Source of the DNA: JAEULH01 sp963789785
GTDB lineage: Bacteria > Pseudomonadota > Alphaproteobacteria > Rhodospirillales > Defluviicoccaceae
DNA: 23,130 bases
NCBI GenBank assembly: GCA_963789785.1
Contig: CAWBNC010000023.1
Coordinates: forward strand, 1-23,130
Direction: 5' to 3'
In this document: positions 6,588 to 13,248 of the stretch, in pieces
How positions within the stretch are numbered: the stretch's first letter is position 1
How the letters are laid out: each line of letters opens with the position of its first letter
The notes under the pieces: generated by a model
Told to the model about the DNA's origin: nothing
Databases searched by the model: none
Seen by the model: the letters and a program-made list of their open reading frames with translations, nothing else
Program-made: the position numbers and the translations under genes

Positions 6588-7435
6588 AGTTGTTAATGCC
6601 ACTTTCGGTGGCACCCTCCCTTTTATCTCGTAGTTGATAATTCGTTCAAACCACAGTCGCCACTCCCCAAGCGCATAGGCGCGGAGACTGGCCTCTCGCG
6701 CCATCGCGTCGACAACGCGGTCATCGACGGCGCTAGTGGATCGAATCTGGCAGTTGGATCCGTCTCCAAGGGCCGCAAGCCCTTGGAGCTCCGCGTGATG
6801 CCAGCGTGAGGCTGACTGATCGTTAGGTTGGCTCCACTAGCCCTCTAGCTGCTTCTCCACGCTGCCATTGACTTGCACGTGAGACAAATACGTTCGCCTG
6901 CCCAAGCGCTTGGAAACGATCGTCCGCACATCAGACATCGTCTCGTCTTGAGGTCTAAGTCCAACTCGGTTTCCGGCGCCGTGTCTTCAACCTGCATCGT
7001 TTGCCTTCGAGCTCACGGGCTCGTTTTTGTTGATGCGCTGCGCACCTGCTACATCGCGAGGATGATCCCATGCGCCCAACCCATCAGGAGTGGCGCGACC
7101 CTTAGTGCATCGATTCAACGAAATTAAGCGCTGCGCGAGCCAGAATTCATTCGAAGCGGTGACCACTCGAATAGCTGGCCACAAGTGACTTCGTCAGGAT
7201 TCTAGGGTGAGGCGGCAACTTGAGTACCATTTTATGTGAGGGTGCCTGTCAACGCGTTCAAGTTATTGCTGTGTCGCTCTTTGAGTTTAGGTTGTAAAGG
7301 AAGATCTGCGGCGATGACCGGCGGCATCATCGATGTCCGCATGAGGAAGGGATCGATTACGAATGGCCGACGTGCTCGCACCGTCCGTTCTGGGCCGCCG
7401 CGATCGCGTCACGCACGAGATCGTTTGCTAAGTTC
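6588..7435. other. Non-coding or decayed stretch, lower GC than neighbours
   Basis: No frame on either strand gives a recognisable protein over 848 bases, and base composition is visibly less GC-rich than in the phage genes. A hairpin (CCAAGGGC / GCCCTTGG at 6766-6786) sits inside a 108-base segment bounded by CTAGTGGA and TCCACTAG. Nothing else of note was seen. Confidence 0.5.
6733..6840. repeat. 108-bp segment with 8-bp terminal inverted repeats (MITE-like)
   Basis: CTAGTGGA (6733-6740) faces TCCACTAG (6833-6840), so CTAG occurs at both outer ends. An internal hairpin lies at 6766-6786. It could be a small non-autonomous element; only one copy is in the window, so this is weak. Confidence 0.25.
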
Positions 7436-7437
7436 AC

Positions 7438-7480
7438 CACATTTTGCCTCTTGACACGCATCCATCACAACATGTAGAAG
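7438..7480 (+). promoter_or_regulatory. Sigma70-type promoter, repeat copy 1
   Basis: A perfect -35 TTGACA at 7451-7456 is followed after 18 bases by TAGAAG (7475-7480). It lies within a sequence block (CATTTTG ... CTCTTGAC ... ACAACATGTAG) that recurs 193-194 bases downstream. The shared ACAACATGTAG (7467-7477), overlapping the -10, contains the palindrome ACATGT and may be an operator. Confidence 0.5.
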
Positions 7481-7505
7481 ATTTGCACGGTTCGGATTGC
7501 GCGCA

Positions 7506-7532
7506 GCCCGCCTCCCGAGAGGGACGGCGGGC
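7506..7532 (+). other. Stable GC hairpin in the leader of promoter 1
   Basis: GCCCGCC/GGCGGGC and TCCC/GGGA arms with a GAGA loop and one bulged C. It lies about 20 bases after the expected start of the transcript from promoter 1. A shorter CCCGC-CA-GCGGG hairpin (7697-7708) sits at a similar place after promoter 2. Confidence 0.5.
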
Positions 7533-7628
7533 GCTTTACTTTCTGCGCCCGGTAAAGACGAGCGCACCGGCGGTGACGGACGCACCTGCCGCAGGGGAAC
7601 AGCGGCGCCCGCACCGATTTTCCACCGG

Positions 7629-7673
7629 CCAACATTTTGTGCTCTTGACGCGATTGCGGACAACATGTAGTGT
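7629..7673 (+). promoter_or_regulatory. Sigma70-type promoter, repeat copy 2
   Basis: TTGACG at 7645-7650, then a 17-base spacer and TAGTGT at 7668-7673. It shares CATTTTG, CTCTTGAC and ACAACATGTAG (7660-7670) with copy 1, so the two are probably controlled by the same regulator or arose by duplication. No long ORF follows; the transcript would run into two terminators at 7859-7927. Confidence 0.5.
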
Positions 7674-7680
7674 TCTGGAT

Positions 7681-7883
7681 TGATTCGGCACACGGACCCG
7701 CCAGCGGGCGACACAACCGGAGGGTGCAGATCGAGCTGGTTTAGGGCTTCGAAACGGCAGGCGGAGGGAACGCAAACTTTTTTCTGAAGCCTGCAACCCA
7801 TTGATATCGTTGGTTCCTTCCGGGTACGCAACCTATGCTGGTGGGCGTCGCCCGAAAGAACGCTAGCGACAGCGTTGTTTTTT
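7681..7883 (+). ncRNA. Candidate short non-coding transcript
   Basis: Bounded by promoter copy 2 and the first intrinsic terminator, about 200 bases with no convincing ORF. A tiny GTG-initiated ORF after GGAGGG near 7720-7743 is possible. It contains a CCCGC/GCGGG hairpin near its 5' end. I do not recognise a known RNA family; the call rests only on promoter, terminator and lack of a gene. Confidence 0.3.
7859..7883 (+). terminator. Intrinsic terminator 1
   Basis: Stem AACGCT / AGCGTT with a 6-base loop, followed by G and six T (7878-7883). Confidence 0.6.
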
Positions 7884-7902
7884 GGGAAGCCACCCGATCC
7901 AG

Positions 7903-7927
7903 AAGCCACCCGTCCGGTGGCTTTTTT
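7903..7927 (+). terminator. Intrinsic terminator 2
   Basis: Stem AAGCCACC / GGTGGCTT with loop CGTCC, merging into a run of six T (7922-7927). It is strong and lies 20 bases after terminator 1. Confidence 0.75.
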
Positions 7928-7950
7928 AGTCTCCAGATCAGCGCCTTAGG

Positions 7951-7991
7951 CTGGACTCCGGGGTGGATCCCAGGTGGATCCCGGAGTCCAG
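7951..7991. repeat. 11-bp inverted repeat
   Basis: CTGGACTCCGG (7951-7961) and CCGGAGTCCAG (7981-7991) flank two GGTGGATCC units. Further GGATCC/CCAG-like pieces follow to 8018. It may be an operator or a REP-like palindrome between the terminators and the next gene. Confidence 0.5.
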
Positions 7992-8105
7992 TTCGGAATC
8001 CAGAAGCCAGGATCCAGAACCGGTGGCCTTGCAGCTCGTCCGCGAACTCCGGCCGTAGCGGCAACGCCGCCCGCGTCCTTCGCATCTTCGACTTGAGACG
8101 CCTCC

Positions 8106-8312
8106 ATGACCTCGCTCCCCTTTCGGCCCGAGCACATCGAGCAATGGCCGCTCGCGCGGCTGAAGCCGTATGCGAAGAACGCCCGCACGCACTCCGATGA
8201 TCAGATCGCCAGGATCGCCGCCTCGCTGATCGAGTACGGCTGGACGGCGCCGGTGATGGTCAGCCCGAGCTTCTTCTTGAGCGCACCGCTGATGGCGCCG
8301 CGGCAGGTGTGA
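8106..8312 (+). pseudogene. ParB-domain N-terminus of a phage ParB/DNA methylase protein, truncated
   Basis: The product begins MTSLPFRPEHIEQWPLARLK, then PYAKNARTHSDDQIARIAAS and LIEYGWTAPVMV. This is the ParB/Srx N-terminus of the fused ParB-DNA methyltransferase proteins found in many alphaproteobacterial prophages, which are about 400 residues or longer. Sense is lost near 8255, where the sequence becomes the antisense of the DUF3489 gene, and the frame stops at 8312. Only about 50 authentic residues remain. A strong ribosome site is not evident. Confidence 0.65.
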
Positions 8313-8752
8313 CGCTGCCAGTCCATCGCCTCGGCGATCTGCTCGATGGTGGCGCCCTCGGGACGCTTCAGCATCGCGATCATCCGTGCCTGCTTGCTGT
8401 CTTGCTGAGCGCCGCTACGGCGCCGCGGCGTGACCGCGAGCGGCCCGGCGTTGGGCATGACGGAGGCTTCGGACGGCTCGTCCCCGGCGGCCTGTTCGGC
8501 CGGCGGCTCGGCGGCGACGAAGCTGGTGGACCCGTCGCGCAGCTGCGCCAGCCACGCGGCGGCGTCCAGCCGGCCGCTCAGAAGTCCGTCGGCGGCGTCG
8601 AAGACCTCGTCGCTGTCGAGGCCGAGCCCGCTGGCGGCGCGTTCGATCGCCTTGATCGCATTGCGCTTGGTGTTGGGGTTGCGGCGCTCGCCTTCCAGTG
8701 CGCTCAGGATCTGTGCCAGGCTGGAGAGGCCGTAGGAATAATCCGTGGTCAT
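8201..8752 (-). CDS. DUF3489-domain protein, C-terminus altered
   Basis: The minus-strand product of 183 residues starts MTTDYSYGLSSLAQILSALE. Its C-terminal half carries the DUF3489 motif: DSKQARMIAMLKRPEGATI, then IAEAMDWQRHTCRGAISGAL and KKKLGLTIT, a small winged-helix-like DNA-binding domain common in phages and genomic islands. The last residues (GAVQPYSISEAAILAI) come from the antisense of the ParB fragment, so the native end is lost at about 8250. The central part (about 80-115) is an Ala/Pro-rich linker. It could still fold, since the core domain is nearly complete. Confidence 0.75.
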   Translation of the reverse strand: MTTDYSYGLSSLAQILSALEGERRNPNTKRNAIKAIERAASGLGLDSDEVFDAADGLLSGRLDAAAWLAQLRDGSTSFVAAEPPAEQAAGDEPSEASVMPNAGPLAVTPRRRSGAQQDSKQARMIAMLKRPEGATIEQIAEAMDWQRHTCRGAISGALKKKLGLTITGAVQPYSISEAAILAI

Positions 8753-8942
8753 CGGTGGCGTCCTGTCATCGGCGCCACGGGATGCGGCGCCTTCTACGCC
8801 CCCGAGCCCCGACGCGCGGCGGCGGTCGGGGCGGTGTGTCGCGCTGCCGTCGCAACGAGCACATGAGGGCGTAAGTGGACCGTTACATCAACTCTAATCG
8901 ACTGTTATATGACTGCTTTCTTCGGGCGTATGATGGGACGCC

Positions 8943-9341
8943 GTGGACAGCTCAAGCATTTCCGGACGGCTGCGCCAGTGGGCGCGGGCGACGAAGCGGG
9001 ACTTGGTTGCGCTTTATCTGGCGGCGCGCGACCCGCGCGTGCCCTGGTGCGCCAAGGCCGTAGCGGCATGCGTGGCTGCCTACGCTTTCAGTCCCATTGA
9101 CCTGATCCCAGACTTTGTGCCGGTGCTGGGCTACCTCGACGACGCGGTGATCGTGCCGCTCGGCATTCTGCTCGCCCGGAAGCTGGTGCCGGCCGATCTG
9201 ATGGCAGAGCTGCGGGCCGAGGCCGAAAGGCGGCTCGATGAGCTTCCGGTGAGCCGTGTCGGGGCTGTGGTGACGGTGTCGATCTGGCTCTTAGCCGCTG
9301 GCGCCGTCTCGTGGTGGCTGGCAGACCTCATCCGAGGCTGA
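8943..9341 (+). CDS. YkvA family (DUF1232) membrane protein
   Basis: GTG 8943 is the most plausible start (132 aa); no ATG in frame lies near the domain start. The core (LVALYLAARDPRVPWCAKAV, then AYAFSPIDLIPDFVPVLGYL and DDAVIVPLGILLARKLVP) is the DUF1232/YkvA signature SPIDLIPDxxPxxGxxDD. A hydrophobic segment at about 106-128 (VVTVSIWLLAAGAVSWWLA) should anchor the protein in the membrane. Family function is unknown. It is flanked by truncated phage genes, so it is either a passenger gene of the prophage or a chromosomal gene caught between rearrangements. Confidence 0.85.
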   Translation: MDSSSISGRLRQWARATKRDLVALYLAARDPRVPWCAKAVAACVAAYAFSPIDLIPDFVPVLGYLDDAVIVPLGILLARKLVPADLMAELRAEAERRLDELPVSRVGAVVTVSIWLLAAGAVSWWLADLIRG

Positions 9342-9419
9342 GCGCCAGCACCGCACGTTGATCGCATCTAATAGTCGCGAACCAGGTTGTGGCCGATAAC
9401 GGCATTTGGATAAAATCGG

Positions 9420-9824
9420 ATGAGCTACACGCGCGCCGGAATGAGCGAGCGCGCGTACGCCGCGCATGCCGGCGTCTCCCGCGGTGCGGTACAGAAGGCG
9501 CGGGCCTCGGGCCGGCTGGTGCTGCACGCCGATGGCTCGATCGATGCCGCCGCCAGCGACGCACGCCGGGCACAGGCGACCGATCCGGCGATGCAACGCG
9601 GCCGGCACCAGCCGTCGTTGCGTCCGGTCCCGGACGCCGCCGTCGGCGCGGTGTCGGAGACGCTGACCTTGCTCCCGGCTTCCGGACCGGTCGGTAAAGT
9701 ACTGACCGATCTGGAGGGATGTGATGACGAGGCAGACGAGGCGGCGGTTTTCGCCGGAGTACAAGGAGCAGTCGGTTGCGCGCCTTTTGGCGCCGGGGGC
9801 GACGCAGGCGAGTGTCGCGGCTGA
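9420..9824 (+). pseudogene. Terminase-small-subunit/Nu1-like phage protein, truncated by an IS
   Basis: From ATG 9420 (or ATG 9441) the N-terminus MSERAYAAHAGVSRGAVQKA, with GRLVLHADGSID, is a MerR/Nu1-type winged helix as seen in phage DNA-packaging small subunits. It is followed by AAASDARRAQATDP and RGRHQPSLRPVPDAAVGAV, a pattern I know from rhizobial prophages. Authentic sequence ends at about 9663, where the IS3-type remnant begins (TGACCTTGCTCCC). The rest of the frame to 9824 is antisense or out-of-frame IS sequence. No later part of a packaging gene occurs in the window. Confidence 0.55.
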
Positions 9825-9968
9825 GCTTGGGGTGACGCCGGCGCAGCTGAAGACGTGGCGTCTCGAGCTGGAGGCCGCGGGCTCGGCCTTGGCGATCGAA
9901 CGGCAGCAGGCCGAGGCGGGCGAACTGGCGCGGCTGCGCCAGGACAACAAACGTCTGAAGGAGGAGGT
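9664..9968 (+). mobile_element. IS3-type element remnant (left end)
   Basis: The likely left end TGACCTTGCTCCCGG begins at 9664, where the phage gene loses sense. The remnant contains most of an orfA and is cut at 9968 by the IS21-type element. Its orfB and right end do not occur after the IS21 right end at 15336, so that part was deleted. Confidence 0.5.
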
Positions 9969-9990
9969 TGTGAAATTCGGCGTGGAATAA
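9724..9990 (+). pseudogene. IS3-family OrfA, truncated
   Basis: ATG 9724 follows GGAGGG (9714-9719). The product starts MTRQTRRRFSPEYKEQSVAR, followed by a helix-turn-helix (ASVAAELGVTPAQLKTWRLE) and a leucine-zipper-like tail (ELARLRQDNKRLKEEV). OrfA proteins of IS3 usually end a few residues later with an ILKKA.AFFA-type motif. Here the last codons (VKFGVE) come from the left end of IS21. OrfA alone would only bind DNA; the catalytic OrfB is absent. Confidence 0.75.
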
Positions 9991-10085
9991 GGACCCCGTT
10001 TTCGGGGTGATCGGCATTCAATCGGGACCCCCGGGACGGAGGGTTCAGATTGGCTCCCATAGGAGACATGGGAGCCGGGGTTGGG

Positions 10086-10430
10086 ATGCTGGTTGTGGAG
10101 ACGATCGCGAAGATCCGCCGTGCCTTTTTCGTCCAGGAGAGGCCGATCAAGGTGATTTGCCGCGAACTCCGGGTGTCGCGGAAGGTTGTCCGCAAGGTGA
10201 TCCGGTCGGAGGCGACGGAGTTTCGCTATGAGCGCGGCACGCAGCCGTTGCCGAAGCTCGGGCCGTGGCGTGAGCAGCTTGAGGCGTACTTGGGGGCGAA
10301 TGAGGAGAAGGGGCGGCGGGAACGGCTGACGCTGATCCGGATCTTCGAAGAGCTGCGCCGGCTTGGTTATCGGGGAAGCTACGACGCGGTTCGCCGCTAC
10401 GCCAAGGTGGGGTGCGTCAGGGTTTGTTGA
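10086..10430 (+). pseudogene. istA: IS21 transposase IstA, 5' part
   Basis: ATG 10086 begins MLVVETIAKIRRAFFVQERP, then IKVICRELRVSRKVVRKVIR, the N-terminal helix-turn-helix of IstA. It runs in sense to YDAVRRYAKV (10408) and then enters the IS3-like insertion, stopping at 10428-10430. The rest of the gene resumes at 13233 in a compatible frame. Without the insertion, codons 1-107 here join the later part to give about 499 residues, the usual length for IstA. Confidence 0.85.
10393..10408 (+). repeat. 16-bp direct repeat, left copy
   Basis: GCCGCTACGCCAAGGT, identical to 13233-13248. It codes for the same istA residues (RYAKV) at both places. It is either an unusually long target duplication or a trace of recombination. 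Confidence 0.85.
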
Positions 10431-10477
10431 GACATTCGGCTGCGGCTAAACGACCCTCAAAAGGAAGGAAGAGCCGA

Positions 10478-10876
10478 ATGGACGAAATGGTTGAGACCGT
10501 AAAGACGCAGCCGGCGGATTTGGCGGAGCGCTCCCGAACAGCTGGCGGAGACAAGTCCGCCGGCGGGCCGCCGCCACGACGCTTCTCGGCGAAGCGGAAG
10601 CTGCAGGCGGTGAACCGGCTGATGCGGGGCGAGCCTTTGGAGCTGGTGGCTCGCGAGCTCAACGTCACGTCGGCGCGGCTGTCGTCCTGGCGCGACCAGG
10701 CGCTGCTGGCGGCGGAGACGGCGCTGAAGGAACGCGAGCGCGACGCCCGCGACGACGAGATCGTCCGGCTGAAGGGCAAGGTCGGAGCGATGACGATGGA
10801 GATCGAGCTTCTGTACGACAAGATCGCGCGCCTGGAGGGCGGCGCCCCTTTGGCACGGCGGAGGTCGAGGCGATGA
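10478..10876 (+). CDS. IS3-like transposase OrfA
   Basis: AAGGAAGGAAG (10461-10471) precedes ATG 10478; the product has 132 residues. A helix-turn-helix spans about 32-70 (RRFSAKRKLQAVNRLMRGE, LELVARELNVTSARLSSWRD), followed by a coiled-coil-like segment (ERERDARDDEIVRLKGKVGA) that normally lets OrfA and OrfB interact. TGA 10874-10876 overlaps the orfB ATG (10873), so orfB is translated by coupling. I see no A-rich slippery site. Confidence 0.85.
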   Translation: MDEMVETVKTQPADLAERSRTAGGDKSAGGPPPRRFSAKRKLQAVNRLMRGEPLELVARELNVTSARLSSWRDQALLAAETALKERERDARDDEIVRLKGKVGAMTMEIELLYDKIARLEGGAPLARRRSRR

Positions 10877-11760
10877 GTCGGGCGGTTTCGCCCTCCGCTG
10901 CTCGGGTTTATGGCCTGGCGCGGGTCACCCGCTGGTGGAAGGTCTCGCGGGCGAGCCTCTATCGTCATCGCCAAGCAGCCTCGGTCTCCAGATGCCGCCC
11001 CGGCCCTGTTGGCCCCTGCGACGACGCGACGCTGGTGGAGCACATCAAGCAGGTGATCGCCGAGAGCCGGTTCACCGGCGAGGGCTACCGCAAGATCTGG
11101 GCGCGGCTGCGTTTCTCCGGGATCCGCAGCTCGCCCGGACGCATCCGCCGGCTGATGCGGGAGAATGGGTTGTTGGCGCCACACCGGGTCCGCAAGCGGC
11201 CGGACAAGGCGCACGACGGCACCATCACCACCGACGCCGTGGACGTCCTGTGGGGGACCGACATGACCCAGACCATCACCGTGGCGCAGGGCGTGGCCCA
11301 TGTCTTCGTCGCCGTCGATCACTGCAACAGCGAGTGCGTCGGCATTCATGCCGACAAGAGCGCCAACCGCTTCCAGGCCTTGGAGCCGGTGCGCCAGGGC
11401 GTGCGACAGCACTTCGGCATCATCGGCAAGGACGTGGCCGCCGGCCTCAAGCTCCGTCACGACCATGGCTCGAACTACATGTCCGAGGACTTCCAGACCG
11501 AGATCGCCTTCCTCGGCATCGAGGCCTCACCGTCCTTCGTCCGCGAGCCGGAGGGCAACGGCGTCGCCGAGCGCTTCATCCGGACGCTGAAGGAAAACCT
11601 GCTCTGGGTCCGCCACTTCGAGACCATCGAGGAGCTGCGCCTGGCACTGCTCGACTTCGCCGCCTGGTACAACACCAACTGGCTGGTCGCCCGCCATGGC
11701 CACCGGACGCCCGTTCAGGTCAGGGCCGACCAGCAACCGGCCATGGATCAGGCAGCCTAA
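10873..11760 (+). CDS. IS3-like transposase OrfB (DDE integrase core)
   Basis: GGAGG (10860-10864) precedes ATG 10873; 295 residues. An HTH-type N-terminus (VYGLARVTRWWKVSRASLYR) and an HTH_21-like part (FTGEGYRKIWARLRFSGI) precede the rve core, with catalytic residues in LWGTDMTQTITV (first Asp), KLRHDHGSNYMS (second Asp) and PEGNGVAERFIRTLKENLLW (Glu, about 35 residues later). All motifs are intact, so the enzyme may be active. The stop is followed at once by the end of the IS110 element, showing that IS110 landed in the short space between orfB and the right terminal repeat. Confidence 0.9.
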   Translation: MSRAVSPSAARVYGLARVTRWWKVSRASLYRHRQAASVSRCRPGPVGPCDDATLVEHIKQVIAESRFTGEGYRKIWARLRFSGIRSSPGRIRRLMRENGLLAPHRVRKRPDKAHDGTITTDAVDVLWGTDMTQTITVAQGVAHVFVAVDHCNSECVGIHADKSANRFQALEPVRQGVRQHFGIIGKDVAAGLKLRHDHGSNYMSEDFQTEIAFLGIEASPSFVREPEGNGVAERFIRTLKENLLWVRHFETIEELRLALLDFAAWYNTNWLVARHGHRTPVQVRADQQPAMDQAA

Positions 11761-11768
11761 TGGCTCAG

Positions 11769-12947
11769 TCAAGCGGCTGTTTTGAATCCGGTTTGGAAGG
11801 GCGTTCGGGATTGGACGACGGCCCAGAGGACGTTCACGCGGCGTCGTGCGAGGGCGATGACGGCCTGATGATGTCGTTTTCCCTCGCGTCGCTTGCGGTC
11901 GTAGAAGATACGGCTGTCGTCGTGGCTGAGCGAGCAGAAGGCGGATTGGTAGAAGATCCGCTTGAGGCACTTGTTGCCGCCGGCGGGCCTGCGCAAGAAG
12001 CGGGTTTTGCCGGATTGGCGGAGGACTGGCGCCATGCCCGCGGCCGAGGCGAGCGCATCGGCGGAGCGGAAGCGGGAGAGATTGCCTGCCTCGGCGATGA
12101 GTTCCGCGGTGAGCACGACCCCCATGCCGGGCAGGCTGCGGATGAGAGCCGCGTCAGGGTGGCGTTTGAGCAGCGCCTCCAGCTCGCGGTCGAGTTCGAT
12201 GAGGCGGGCACGATTGGCGAGGGCTTCGGTGGCGAGCTCGCGGATCAGGCGCGCGGTCATGTGCTCGGCCGGGACGGCGATGGTCTGCTCGGCGGCGGCG
12301 GCGAGCGCGCGATCGACCAGGGCCTCGACATTGGGTACCCCGCCCGCTGCCCGCAGGTGGCGCACCAGACGTTTCTGGCCCGCGGCACGCAACTCGGCCG
12401 GTGTGACATAACGTGTCAGCAGATGCAGCGGTCCCTTGGTCCTGAGATCGAGGCAGGCTTCCAGACTTGGGAAGATACCGGTGAGGAGGTCGTGCATGCG
12501 CGACAGCCGCTGTGTCTGTGCATCGACCAGGTCGCGTCGGCGGCCCACCAACAGTCGGATCTCCAGATCGAGTTCGGTCGCCGGCTCGAGGGTGCGCAGA
12601 TCGGACCGGATGCGGACTTGGTCGGCGATGGTGCGGGCATCACGCGGGTCGGACTTGTTCTCGCCGCCGACGGTGCCCTGGCGGGCCCGATTGACCGCCA
12701 AGCCCGGCACGTGCACGAGCGTGAAGCCGGCTTCGGCCAGGATGGCTCCGGCCAAGCCGGCGATGCCGCCGACGACATCCAGGCCGATGCGGACGCTACC
12801 GCCAAGGTCGGCAAGCTGCTCGGCGAGGCTTGCGATGTCGGTCGGCGTGTTCAGCAGCTTACGGTCGATCCGCACGACACCGTCGGCATCGATGGCGGTG
12901 ACCCAATGTATCTCCTTCGCAATGTCAATCCCGACGCTGATCCGCAT
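11769..12947 (-). CDS. IS110-family transposase (DEDD/RuvC type)
   Basis: The minus-strand product of 392 residues starts MRISVGIDIAKEIHWVTAID, with the first catalytic Asp in GIDIAK. The RuvC-like part also has GLDVVGG and ENKSDPRDARTIADQV (last Asp). The C-terminal domain has RSLPGMGVVLTAELIAEAGN and NKCLKRIFYQSAFCSLSHD, where a conserved Ser acts in IS110 recombinases. The gene is full length with no shift. Known role: RNA-guided recombination in which a bridge RNA from the element's non-coding end pairs with donor and target DNA. The frame is open ten codons further upstream (from 12977), but MRISVGIDIAK is the usual start. Confidence 0.92.
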   Translation of the reverse strand: MRISVGIDIAKEIHWVTAIDADGVVRIDRKLLNTPTDIASLAEQLADLGGSVRIGLDVVGGIAGLAGAILAEAGFTLVHVPGLAVNRARQGTVGGENKSDPRDARTIADQVRIRSDLRTLEPATELDLEIRLLVGRRRDLVDAQTQRLSRMHDLLTGIFPSLEACLDLRTKGPLHLLTRYVTPAELRAAGQKRLVRHLRAAGGVPNVEALVDRALAAAAEQTIAVPAEHMTARLIRELATEALANRARLIELDRELEALLKRHPDAALIRSLPGMGVVLTAELIAEAGNLSRFRSADALASAAGMAPVLRQSGKTRFLRRPAGGNKCLKRIFYQSAFCSLSHDDSRIFYDRKRREGKRHHQAVIALARRRVNVLWAVVQSRTPFQTGFKTAA

Positions 12948-13190
12948 GGTGCCTCCCGGCGGTTGAAGTTCCGGCATCCCGCCCGCGCCGTCGTCGCCCT
13001 ACATAGCGATGGATCGCAGAGCCTAATCAGCGGTCGAGGCGGTGTGGCGGTGTCGGGGGATCTGCCTCCTGAGCCATCGCGGGCAGCCAGCATGAAAACC
13101 ATCCCGACACCGCCGCCGCGCCGTGATCCTGGCATGCCAGGATCACGGCGTCAGGCACTGCTCACGCAGCATCTCAACGGTAGGGCCGCA
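12948..13190 (-). ncRNA. IS110 non-coding end, candidate bridge-RNA region
   Basis: The 240 bases upstream of the IS110 transposase carry no gene. In IS110-group elements this end is transcribed into the bridge RNA. A perfect 32-bp palindrome (13119-13150) could be one of its stem-loops. No loop complementarity could be assigned by eye. Confidence 0.4.
13119..13150. repeat. Perfect 32-bp palindrome
   Basis: CGCCGTGATCCTGGCA is followed directly by its exact complement TGCCAGGATCACGGCG. It lies in the non-coding end of the IS110 element. Confidence 0.9.
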
Positions 13191-13232
13191 TGACTGCCGC
13201 AGCCGCTTGTCTCATAACCGTGGCGCAGTACA

Positions 13233-13248
13233 GCCGCTACGCCAAGGT
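13233..13248 (+). repeat. 16-bp direct repeat, right copy
   Basis: GCCGCTACGCCAAGGT, identical to 10393-10408. From here the istA sense continues (RYAKVWRRERGAV). Confidence 0.85.

Larger units (their letters stand above)
11762..13190 (-). mobile_element. IS110-family element (ends approximate)
   Basis: Contains one minus-strand transposase gene and a 240-base non-coding part upstream of it. IS110 elements lack clear terminal inverted repeats, and the exact ends cannot be read. The limits given are the orfB stop on one side and the IS3-like right repeat on the other. Confidence 0.65.
10409..13232 (+). mobile_element. IS3-like element inserted in istA (itself carrying IS110)
   Basis: Holds orfA and orfB of an IS3-type transposase on the + strand. 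Imperfect terminal inverted repeats are visible: TGCGTCAGGGTTTGTTGAGA at 10413 onward, and the complement of 13196-13227 (TGCGCCACGGTTATGAGA...), both leading into CGGCTGCGGC, with TG/CA tips as in IS3. Four to five extra bases lie between these tips and the 16-bp repeats on either side. Without the IS110 part the element would be about 1.4 kb. Confidence 0.75.

Noticed and set aside
7409..7909. 166-codon minus-strand open frame over the twin promoters
   Set aside because: No recognisable protein, no ribosome site, and it crosses a terminator and both promoter-like repeats.
10935..13193. 752-codon + strand open frame across orfB and the IS110 gene
   Set aside because: It runs through two proven transposase genes in a wrong frame or on the opposite strand; high-GC shadow.
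11770..13209. 10-bp inverted pair CAAGCGGCTG / CAGCCGCTTG near the ends of IS110
   Set aside because: The left copy is inside the transposase's last codons and the right copy belongs to the IS3-like terminal repeat; probably chance, although subterminal repeats do occur in the IS1111 branch.
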